Positions 8,375 through 16,251 of a stretch of 64,000 bases of DNA are shown here, one piece after another. Location: positions 1,116,001-1,180,000 of the forward strand of contig CBDFLD010000022.1 of the NCBI GenBank assembly GCA_965249005.1, given 5' to 3'. Below the pieces are notes generated by a model. The model saw nothing but the letters and a program-made list of their open reading frames with translations. It had not been told where the DNA came from and did not search any database. A program made the translations under genes and the position numbers. This DNA is from CBDFLD01 sp965249005. GTDB lineage: Bacteria > Acidobacteriota > UBA6911. Numbering within the stretch: position 1 is the first letter of the stretch; every line of letters begins with the position of its first letter.

Positions 8375-9707
8375 CAGGATGCTGAAAAACTCCAACTAAA
8401 TCGGTTTTCGTGCATCATCAATATGAACCCTCTTATTGATGATTCCTTCGAGGAGAAACCGATGCGCGGACCGGACGAAAAGCAAGACGGGATGTTCAGC
8501 TACATCTCGGCCGAGAAACGAGTGCCGAACGAACACCCGCTGAGATCCATTCGAACCATGGTCGATGTCATTCTGCAAGAACTGTCGCCTCGATTCGAGG
8601 TTCTTTACGCAAAAGTCGGCCGTCCTTCGGTGGCTCCGGAGAAGTTGCTCCGAGCCTTGTTGCTTCAGGTCTTGTACTCGGTCCGGAGCGAACGGATGCT
8701 CATGGAGCAGTTGGACTACAATCTTCTGTACCGTTGGTTCGTTGGTTTGAGCATGGATGATCCGATCTGGGACGCGACCGTCTTCAGCAAGAATCGGGAC
8801 CGACTTCTGGAGGGAGACATCGCCAGGGCCTTCTTTGAACGCGTCCTTTGCCACGCCCGTGCTCAGAGCATCCTGTCGGACGAGCATTTTACAGTGGATG
8901 GGACCCTGGTAGAGGCATGGGCAGGACAGAAGAGCTTCAAGAAGAAAGGTAGCCGCCCCAGCAAGCCGACGGATGGTTCTGGAAATCCAACGGTGGATTT
9001 CAAGGGTGAGAAGAGATCGAATGATACGCATCAGTCGACGACGGATCCAGATGCCCGTCTGTACAAAAAGGCCAAAGGCCAGCAGTCGAAGTTGTGCTAC
9101 CTGGGCCATGTCACGATGGAAAACCGAAACGGTCTTGCGGTGAATGTGCGGGTCACGCGGGCAACGGGAACAGCAGAACGGGAAGCTGCGCTGGATATGC
9201 TTGACGATCTGCCCGGCAGAAATCAAATTACCGTAGGTGCAGACAAGGCCTACGACACGAAAGCATTTATCAGAGAGAGTCGACGTCGCAAGGTGACTCC
9301 ACACGTGGCGCAGAATAACAAAAACCGTAGGAGCGCCATTGACGAGAGAACGACCCGCCATCCGGGCTACGCCGTCAGTCAGAGAAAACGCAAGCGGGTT
9401 GAGGAGATCTTTGGTTGGCTGAAAACTGTGGGTATGTTGCGTAAGACAAGACATCGTGGTGTGGACCGTGTCGGCTGGATGTTCACTTTCGGAGTGGCTG
9501 CCTACAACCTTGTCCGGATGAGAAACCTGATGGAGGCAAAGCCGTGATTGGAGCAGGGTGGACTTCGTCCGAGCATTTGATGAGCGGCCTAACGCATGCG
9601 CCGTGCCAATCCAGACCCTCATATCCCCTGCCAAAATAGAGTCAATCGATCCCGAAGTTTATGTTTGGAAACAATCTCGGCACAAAACCGGATTTTTCAT
9701 CAGCCTG
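8375..9707 (+). mobile_element. IS5-type insertion sequence, complete
   Basis: The transposase gene is enclosed by imperfect terminal inverted repeats. The left end begins CAGGATGCTGAAAAACTCC at 8375 and the right end, read on the minus strand from 9707, begins CAGGCTGATGAAAAATCC, giving CAGGnTGnTGAAAAA in both. Total length is 1333 bp. The flanks are TTAG (8371-8374) and TTAA (9708-9711), which could be a 4-bp target duplication with one change. A fragment of a related copy lies at 13019-13295. The insertion sits directly before the PQQ-propeller gene and will have displaced its native upstream region. Confidence 0.8.
8423..9547 (+). CDS. IS5-type DDE transposase
   Basis: A 374-residue transposase with a DUF772-type N-terminal region (PLRSIRTMVDVILQELSPRF, then LLRALLLQVLYSVRSERMLM and WFVGLSMDDPIWDATVFSKN) and a DDE_Tnp_1 catalytic domain. 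The catalytic acidic residues are seen in FTVDGTLVEAWAG (D), VGADKAYDTKAF (D) and RVEEIFGWLKT (E). It catalyses cut-and-paste movement of the element. Translation could also start at the ATG at 8462. The reading frame is intact, so the element may be active. An antisense frame of 412 codons over the same DNA is a shadow. Confidence 0.92.
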   Translation: MNPLIDDSFEEKPMRGPDEKQDGMFSYISAEKRVPNEHPLRSIRTMVDVILQELSPRFEVLYAKVGRPSVAPEKLLRALLLQVLYSVRSERMLMEQLDYNLLYRWFVGLSMDDPIWDATVFSKNRDRLLEGDIARAFFERVLCHARAQSILSDEHFTVDGTLVEAWAGQKSFKKKGSRPSKPTDGSGNPTVDFKGEKRSNDTHQSTTDPDARLYKKAKGQQSKLCYLGHVTMENRNGLAVNVRVTRATGTAEREAALDMLDDLPGRNQITVGADKAYDTKAFIRESRRRKVTPHVAQNNKNRRSAIDERTTRHPGYAVSQRKRKRVEEIFGWLKTVGMLRKTRHRGVDRVGWMFTFGVAAYNLVRMRNLMEAKP

Positions 9708-9754
9708 TTAAGGCTTCAAAAGAAGGAAGGCACGTGATAGAAGGGGAAAAGAGG

Positions 9755-11014
9755 ATGCATATTCTCAGCTGGACGTTCACCTGTGCTCTCGTGCTCGGTC
9801 TCGCCACTCCTGGGACCGATGCGAGAGACTGGCCCCGCTTTAGAGGTCCGCAGGGGTCCGGGACCAGTAATGAATCAAAACTCCCAAAATCGTGGGATGA
9901 GAATGAGAACCTTGTTTGGAAAACCAAGTTACCGGGACCCGGTTCATCAAGCCCGGTCACAACCGGAGAATACATTTTTCTGACCTGCTATGCCGGGTAT
10001 GGCCTGAGCAAGAATGAACCGGGAGATCAGAAGAACCTCCGGCTCCACCTGTTGTGTCTCGACCGCAAGGACGGACACATTAAGTGGAAACGCCAAATCA
10101 ATCCCGAACATCCGACGCTCCCCTTCAAGGTCATGGTGAACGAACACGGATTCGCTTCGAGCACTCCCGTAACCGATGGAAAACACGTTTTCGCCTTCGA
10201 TCTTGCGGGCAAGTTAGCGTGGAAGGCCAATGTGGGTGCCGGCCTGGGCAAATCAGGCTCGGGGAGCAGTCCGATCCTCTTCGAGGGATTGGTCATCGTG
10301 AATGCATGTGTCGAAAGCAACGCCGTGGTGGCGATAGACAAACAGACGGGAGCCGAAGTGTGGCGAGCCAAGGGCCTCCTGCATTCCTGGAGCACGCCCA
10401 TACTCCTCGAGACACAAGAAGGCAACGTGGAACTAATCGTCAATAACTATAAGGAGGTTTTGGGCTTTGATCCGCGGACGGGCGAGAAGCTGTGGTGGTG
10501 CGAAGGAATCGACGCCTCCGCCCACAGCAGCCCCGTCGCCAAAGATGGCATTGTTTATGTCACCGGAGCAGGCAGCACCTTGAGCGCGGTCGCCGTCCGC
10601 GCAGGGGGGCGCGGCGACGTCAACGAGACACACCTCTTGTGGAAATTGAGCCAGGGAAAATCGAACGTGTCCTCACCGGTCGTTCATGGAGATCATCTGT
10701 ACTGGGTGGCAAACTCGGCGATCGCCTGCTGCGTCAACCGAAAAACGGGGCAATTCGCCTATCGGAAACGCATCCCGAACGCCGTCAGCATTTTTGCCTC
10801 TCCCCTTGCCGCGGACGGAAGGATCTACGCCGTGAGCCGCAATCACGGAACGTTTGTCTATCGCGCCCAGCCGGAATTCGAGCAGGTCGCCCACAACGTA
10901 TTCAAGTCCGACGAGAGCATTTTCAACGCAAGCCCCGCCGTCGATCACGGGGGCCTCCTGATCCGGTCCAACCGATTCCTCTATCGCATCGAAGTAAAGA
11001 ATCCGCACCCATAG
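9755..11014 (+). CDS. secreted PQQ-type beta-propeller repeat protein
   Basis: The ATG at 9755, after GGGGAAAAGAGG, begins a signal peptide (MHILSWTFTCALVLGLATPGTDA). The mature protein opens with DWPRFRGPQGSGTSNE, typical of the PQQ-binding-like propeller family common in Planctomycetes and Acidobacteria. Blades carry the VWKTKLPGPGSSSPVTTG, LLCLDRKDGHIKWKRQI, VVAIDKQTGAEVWRAKG and GFDPRTGEKLWWCEG motifs (xxDxxTGxxxW). These proteins are usually structural or oxidoreductase-like. No PQQ ligands can be assigned by eye. The frame extends upstream into IS DNA to 9596, but that part is not conserved. Transcription may now depend on the IS right end. Confidence 0.88.
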   Translation: MHILSWTFTCALVLGLATPGTDARDWPRFRGPQGSGTSNESKLPKSWDENENLVWKTKLPGPGSSSPVTTGEYIFLTCYAGYGLSKNEPGDQKNLRLHLLCLDRKDGHIKWKRQINPEHPTLPFKVMVNEHGFASSTPVTDGKHVFAFDLAGKLAWKANVGAGLGKSGSGSSPILFEGLVIVNACVESNAVVAIDKQTGAEVWRAKGLLHSWSTPILLETQEGNVELIVNNYKEVLGFDPRTGEKLWWCEGIDASAHSSPVAKDGIVYVTGAGSTLSAVAVRAGGRGDVNETHLLWKLSQGKSNVSSPVVHGDHLYWVANSAIACCVNRKTGQFAYRKRIPNAVSIFASPLAADGRIYAVSRNHGTFVYRAQPEFEQVAHNVFKSDESIFNASPAVDHGGLLIRSNRFLYRIEVKNPHP

Positions 11015-11225
11015 GGCGCGGAAGTGGTATCCGTCGGGGATACGGTCGAGTTCCCAGTCTCATGCGGCATCTCCAAGGCAGGCCGGTCAGGTTCAGCGGC
11101 TAACTACCTGCTGCTCTTTAACACCGGGTCGGGCAACTCTTCCAAGAACTCGACCCACCCGCCGCGCTGCCTGCAGCGGAGTCCACGTCATCGCACGTCC
11201 GATGCCCTTGTCCCACCACGCCCGG

Positions 11226-11624
11226 TCAGCGGCCAAACGAAGCGGTGACCAACTCGGTGTCCAGGTACTCGGTAACGGCGACGACCTTGTCGCCGGACCA
11301 AGTGTAGATCCAGCAATACGTGTTGTTGTATGTGCCGCCGGCCTTGGTCTTCGACTCGCCACGCCCCTGAACCGCGATGAACTCGCCCTCGCCGAACATG
11401 TTGTCGAGGGTGATGTGCAACTGTCCATCGATGTACTCGCCGAGTGCCCCGAAAAGGCGTTCGATGAGTTCTTGCTTGCCGTCGTAGAGTCCGGAGAAGC
11501 GGGTATTTCCGATAGTGGTCCACTGCACACCGTCGTCCATCATGTTGAGCATCGGTCCGGGATTGCCTTCCGTAATGCCCTTGACGGCCTGTCGTATGGT
11601 TTCTTTCCGTTGTTCTGTGTTCAT
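11226..11624 (-). CDS. SnoaL-like / NTF2-like domain protein
   Basis: The ATG at 11624 (GAGAGAG upstream) gives 132 residues. The pattern is that of the cone-shaped NTF2/SnoaL fold: an N-terminal helix pair (IRQAVKGITEGNPGPMLNMMDDGVQWTTIG), a FSGLYDGKQELIERLFGALG helix, then strands with GRGESKTKAGGTYNNTYCWIYTWSGDKVVAVTEYLDTELV. Family members are either enzymes (polyketide cyclases, ketosteroid isomerase-like) or general binding modules. No catalytic residues can be assigned, so the substrate is open. The gene stands alone, with the next gene divergent. Confidence 0.8.
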   Translation of the reverse strand: MNTEQRKETIRQAVKGITEGNPGPMLNMMDDGVQWTTIGNTRFSGLYDGKQELIERLFGALGEYIDGQLHITLDNMFGEGEFIAVQGRGESKTKAGGTYNNTYCWIYTWSGDKVVAVTEYLDTELVTASFGR

Positions 11625-11775
11625 AGACTCTCTCCTCGCTGGCGACGTTTCTGCCACCGGTTCGTGTCCCCGTCACGCGCAGCCCCTAACCCACAATTGC
11701 GGGTCCACGCACTCAAGTGAGGCACGGATGTGTCATGAAACGATTTGCAGCCTAGTGTCAGAGATTCATGTTACT

Positions 11776-12840
11776 ATGCCTGCAACTGACTTCATTCGTG
11801 CTAAGCGAAAAATGCGAATCATGACCCAGGGACCACGATCCGGTGTCCTACGAGCCCTGACCCTAGCAACGGGGCTCATCGCTGCGCTGTGCCTTCCTTT
11901 GACAGCCAAAGAAAAGAAGCCGAGCGCGAAACAGCTTGCTTCTTTTCGGGCTGCGAAAACGGTTCGAATCGTCATCGACAAGAAGGTGAAGGGCAAAATC
12001 AATGATTCGATGGTGCAATTTCAAAGACAGCATATCGAAAACGGAGTGCTTTCTTTCATCCAGAGCCTCGGCCTGCAGATTGTCGAGAAGGACGCGGACA
12101 TAACCCTTAAGATCGACAAGATTCGAGTTGACCGAAAATCGTCACGCCGCGAAGGGGATTCCGAAGGTTCAGTGTTTCTACCAGGTGGCGGAGGCGTTCC
12201 TTCAAGCAGAGACCTTCAAGATCATCCCGAGCCAGACCCAACTCGCCGTGGCACGGACAGCGACGCCCGGGGCACAATGTATGAGTTTCCTGAGCTTCCG
12301 GAGAGCAGTTCAGTGGGGGTTAGGAAAAGACCTAGGGGATATGGATACTGGCAATCAACATGTCGGATTTCCCTGAAATCTAGAGGTGTGCGTGACTTCG
12401 ATGTACGTTATCAGACGGAAGGGCACCCTCTCGCGGGTCACTTCAACAACTTTGATTCGACCCTCAGCCTGCTGCTACAGAGCATATGGCCTTTGCGCGA
12501 AGGTGACGTCCGTCCGACTGGCGTAGTTGTCGAACCGAAAACTGGCCTGAGGTGGACGTATGAGGATAACGGCTATGATGTCAGTTGGCTCGGAGCGGAC
12601 TCATACTGCGCAACCCTCTCGACCGGTGGATACGACTGCTGGCGATTGCCCACGATTGAGGAGTTGGAGCAACTAGATTCCCGACTCGTCCGGATCACTG
12701 CCCGCTACGTGTGGAGCTCGACCAAAGTTGGCTCGGCTTCGGCGTTGAACTTCGACTTCGAAGCCGGTGCGACAGGCTCTAACTTCGTAAGTGACTCGAG
12801 TTGGAGGGGGGCCCTCTGTGTTTGTTCTTCCAAAGAGTAG
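11776..12840 (+). CDS. secreted protein with C-terminal DUF1566 (Lcl-like) domain
   Basis: Starting at the ATG at 11776 (alternatives 11812 and 11821) the protein has about 354 residues with a signal peptide (VLRALTLATGLIAALCLPLTA). The N-terminal domain (KTVRIVIDKKVKGKIND, then DADITLKIDKIRV) resembles small periplasmic proteins that resist or sense stress. The C-terminal part, about 120 residues, is DUF1566-like: DVRPTGVVVEPKTGLRWTYEDN, then YDCWRLPTIEELEQLDSR, YVWSST and a Trp/Arg finish. It is presumably extracytoplasmic. A longer frame back to 11515 overlaps the divergent gene and is unlikely. Function is unknown. Confidence 0.7.
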   Translation: MPATDFIRAKRKMRIMTQGPRSGVLRALTLATGLIAALCLPLTAKEKKPSAKQLASFRAAKTVRIVIDKKVKGKINDSMVQFQRQHIENGVLSFIQSLGLQIVEKDADITLKIDKIRVDRKSSRREGDSEGSVFLPGGGGVPSSRDLQDHPEPDPTRRGTDSDARGTMYEFPELPESSSVGVRKRPRGYGYWQSTCRISLKSRGVRDFDVRYQTEGHPLAGHFNNFDSTLSLLLQSIWPLREGDVRPTGVVVEPKTGLRWTYEDNGYDVSWLGADSYCATLSTGGYDCWRLPTIEELEQLDSRLVRITARYVWSSTKVGSASALNFDFEAGATGSNFVSDSSWRGALCVCSSKE

Positions 12841-13018
12841 TGCGGTTGCTGCGGTCAATTCGTTTTCTCAGGACTTCGTGTCGCGGGGCGAGTCCGTACG
12901 AATAGCTAACTGCTTCCCAAAAAGAGAACTGTTTTGTGGGCACTTCGAGTTTCACGTGGCACAGAAGGAAAGAGCAAACACATCGTCCAGGCACATAGTG
13001 CGACAATGTGCCTTTGAA

Positions 13019-13295
13019 ACTTCAGGTCTTGTATTCGGTCCGAAGCGAAAGGATGCTCATGGAGCAGTTGGAATACAACCTGCTCTTTCGCTGGTTCGTT
13101 GGTTTGAGCATGGACGATCCGATCTGGGACGCGACGGTGTTCAGCAAGAATCGGGACCGACTTCTGGAGGGAGACATAGCCAGGGCCTTCTTTGAACGCG
13201 TGCTTTGCCATGCCCGTGACCAGAAACTTATATCGGACGAGCATTTCGCGGTGGACGGGACTCTGGTAGAGGCTTGGGCCGGACAGAAAAGCTTG
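13019..13295 (+). pseudogene. fragment of an IS5-type transposase
   Basis: About 277 bp closely matching the internal part of the transposase at 8423-9547. The translation (LQVLYSVRSERMLMEQLEYN, then WFVGLSMDDPIWDATVFSKN and HFAVDGTLVEAWAGQKS) is nearly the same as that of the intact copy. The fragment begins abruptly in the N-terminal domain and ends just after the first catalytic Asp, where unrelated sequence (PIVPEWHPAASVL) follows. It lacks both ends and most of the DDE domain, so it is a dead relic. Confidence 0.9.
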
Positions 13296-13470
13296 CCGAT
13301 AGTTCCTGAATGGCATCCTGCAGCTTCAGTCCTTTAACGTAAACCAGGGCCCTGCCAAAGAGGACTTGCGGGCTTGGGAGGATTCGTGCAACAACCCCGT
13401 ATGATAGTAGAGAAGCGTTGGAAGGAATAATTCAGGTTTATATGTCCTGATATGACAGGAGAACAAGACG

Positions 13471-14915
13471 ATGAGCAAGAATGACATCCTGACATACTTC
13501 CGGAAACAGCCTTCACGTCCTTGCTCAAGCACCTGTTTCGAGGATGGTTGTTTGAAAGGCATCCGGATCTTTCGGCGGGGGCACATCCGAGATTTGATCC
13601 TGGGCTCGCTGCTGCTTTGCTTTTCAGTGGGAGCGGCGGGGGAGACGCCGGTTGTTCCGAGATCGGCCGATGCATCCCCGATGCTTCACGCGGGTTATGC
13701 CCAGAAGGAACTCGTGGTCCCTGTCGGTCTGGAGATGTTGGCCTTCCCAATTCACAAGGATGGCAAAATCAGCGGCTCCCGATCTAACCAGGGCACACAC
13801 GATCCTGTCTTTATTCGATGCCTGGTGCTCCGTGAGAAGGAAACGGCAATTGCCCTGGTCTCGGCCGATGTCACTGTCGTCTTCGAATCCATGATAAACA
13901 AGATCCGCAGCCGTGTCCGGGGTATGGTTGGAACCCCTGCGGAAAACCTCCTCGTCGGGGCAACCCACAATCATCAAGGGCCCATTCTGGATCGCAGCAA
14001 GGGTTCGACGGCCAGTGCGGAATGGACCCGCCACGTGATCGACCTCTTCGTCCGGACTATCATCGAGGCGCATCGTGAGCTCGTTCCGGCGCGAGTGGGA
14101 TTCGGGCACGGCTTCATCGATCTCAATTACAACCGGCACTTCATACAGCCCGATGGTAGGGTGAAGTACGTGCTGAGAAATCTCGAAACTCGTTTCTACG
14201 GTCCCGCGGACAAGGAAGTGGTAGTCATGCGCGTCGATCATGCGGACGGACGACCCTTCTCACCCTCTTCAACTACGCCCTGCACCCAGTGGTCCTCACT
14301 CGCACCAATCGGCTCACCACGGCCGAATTTCCAGGAGCGGCCTGCCGCACGATTGAACGTGGCCTGGGATCCGGTTCGCGGAGCATCTATTTCAATGGGG
14401 CCGAGGGGGAAATGAATCCCTACCCGGCCGAGTCCAAGGATTTTAAGGTTGTGGACCAGGTGGGCGAGGCACTGGGGAAGGAGGTGCTGCGGGTGCATGC
14501 GACGATCAAGACCACTCCCACGCCAGGGCTGGCCATCGCTTCGCGCACGCTCGTCTATCAGGACCGCAACGATCCGAATCGCGAAGGGTCCGCCTTGCTT
14601 CAAAGCGTCACGCTGGCTAACGCTGCCATGGTGACCGTTCCCGGCGAGTACTTTGCGGAGGCGGGTATGGAATTCAAGCGCCGTTCTCCCTATCCGAACA
14701 ACATGATTCTCGGATTGACAGGTGGGATGGTCGGATACATCCCCCAGAAGGAAGCCTACCGGCACGGCGGCTACGGAGTGGACGCCGCTCCCGAAATGCC
14801 GGCCCACCTGGGAATGAAGCAGGTGCCCGAGGGATTTGCCGAGGTCATCCGTCAGGCCTGGCTCGAAATGGTCTACGAGCGGTGGAACGCAGATAAGGAG
14901 ATCGGGACACCCTAG
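13471..14915 (+). pseudogene. neutral ceramidase-like hydrolase, frameshifted
   Basis: From the ATG at 13471 (AGGAG upstream) a leader and hydrophobic segment (LILGSLLLCFSVGAAGE) precede the neutral/alkaline ceramidase N-domain: MLHAGYAQKELVVPVGLEML, then IALVSADVTVV and the metal-site motif VGATHNHQGP. Near 14257 the frame breaks. One missing base in CCCTTCTCACC moves the conserved continuation (FNYALHPVVLTRTNRLTTAE) to the next frame, which runs intact to 14915 with FNGAEGEMNP, typical of the family. Such enzymes cleave amide bonds of ceramides, and several secreted homologues have other roles. The gene is either inactive or carries a sequencing error. Confidence 0.75.
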
Positions 14916-15711
14916 CAGCCCATGGTGAAGGCACAACAGGTCGTGCCCATGGGTCTCGTGAGGCTCCGTTCAATTCCACGGCCTGCTGGACGATAGCGCC
15001 ACTAAACCATTTGGGGGCGTTTATTACCAAAGGCGATTCTGGCAGTTAACGGCTGCAATAGGATTGGTACCATCGGGGCCCCTCGACGCTCGAGAAGTCC
15101 CCGCTAAAATATACTATAACCTTTCCGCGCTTTTTGATCGGAATTGTCTTTTCATAATTCCCTGGTAAATCTCATGGCTCAATCTCCCATGCCAAATCTT
15201 GCAGTAGGGAATCCAGCCCCCGCTCTTCCAGTACGCGCCTTAGTCGCTTTCGCTCCAGTAGCACGCCACGGCGGGTTCTCCCCAGGGTAGAAGCCATCCG
15301 GCTCTTGTTGGGTCCCCACGAGGAGCCGTCTCTAAATCGCACGAAATCTACTAACACCTTCGCGTCCACAATGGAAACTGGGACTTCATCGATGGTCATC
15401 TGTGTCTAATTGCATCGTGTGGATCGAGGCGTAGTCCACGGGCTAACTCGCTTGTTCTCAGAAAGGGACGCGAGTACTATATGGGGAAACAAGATCCAAA
15501 TTGGAAATTCTGGTTGAAGAAGCACAAGGGGCATGGTACTGCGCTCGTTGAGCCCGGATCTACGATAATCTGGCTACATACAAACCAATCGAGACCTTCA
15601 TTGTCCAGTGAAGAGTCCTGATCTTGGAGCCTTTATAATAGTAAACCTTCTCACACCCATTGCATCGATACCTCTTCCATCGGGTAGGGATGTTGGCTGA
15701 GATATCCGAAT
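14916..15711. other. intergenic region without convincing genes
   Basis: About 800 bp between the ceramidase-like gene and the DUF4331 fragment. A minus-strand frame at 15172-15399 (75 codons) has no ribosome binding site and no recognisable motif, and a plus-strand frame at 15481-15621 (46 codons) is equally weak. Neither is called. No repeats or structured RNA stood out. Confidence 0.4.
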
Positions 15712-16251
15712 TTAAGGGTCACAACCAGGACGTTCGTCCCATTTAGGCGGCCTGCCGCCTGGAAAGTTGCTGAGCGAAATGACGTAAGGAAAACTCGCCT
15801 GATATCGATCGGCGTTGTAATTGGCCCCATCCGTCATGGTTTTGCCCCAGAACAGGCTAATCTGCGCATCCATTGCGTCGTCGGCGAGCGTGCGCCCTCC
15901 CATGGTTCCTGCTGAGTATTCTGCAGACCCGCCGACGGTGTACCCGATCAGATCTGGCAGCAGGCGCTTCACGATCTCATCAGTGTATGCAACTGCATCG
16001 CGCTTATGGGTCTCTGCCATCGTAATCATCCGAAGAACATGTCCCGCTATCGTAGACGCCCGCATACCATCGGTATCCGGGCGGTGTGACACATGCTCCA
16101 GCGTGTTCTGGGCATCGAAATACATAAAGATGTGCGTTTGAAGTGGGTTTGCCATCCGATTGATCTGGATCCAATCGCCATCGGCATGCTTGGCGGTTGT
16201 GGCATAAAAATAGACACTCTGGCCGAGCATTGAATTAGGGACCTCGATCAC
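15712..16251 (-). pseudogene. DUF4331 domain protein, C-terminal part only
   Basis: The 179-codon frame begins inside what should be the middle of a DUF4331 domain: VPNSMLGQSVYFYATTAKHADGDWIQINRMANPLQ corresponds to the conserved ATTSR...GDWVQVSRLGNPLV region. The end carries GRTLADDAMDAQISLFWG and FPYV, the family's C-terminal signature. The N-terminal half is absent. The first codon (GTG at 16251) overlaps the stop of the kinase gene by 4 bp. The sequence at the join (GCGAACCGGCGGTTCGC) is palindromic, so this looks like a recombination junction joining two gene fragments, not a true operon. Confidence 0.6.

Noticed and set aside
8396..9634. Antisense frame of 412 codons over the IS5-type transposase
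   Set aside because: Shadow of a well-supported transposase gene; low-complexity product with no motif.
11515..11775. Upstream extension of the DUF1566 gene
   Set aside because: Overlaps the divergent SnoaL-like gene and encodes no signal peptide in front.
15172..15399. 75-codon minus-strand frame
   Set aside because: No start signal and no recognisable fold; could not be supported.
15481..15621. 46-codon plus-strand frame
   Set aside because: No ribosome binding site, no motif, no neighbours to support it.
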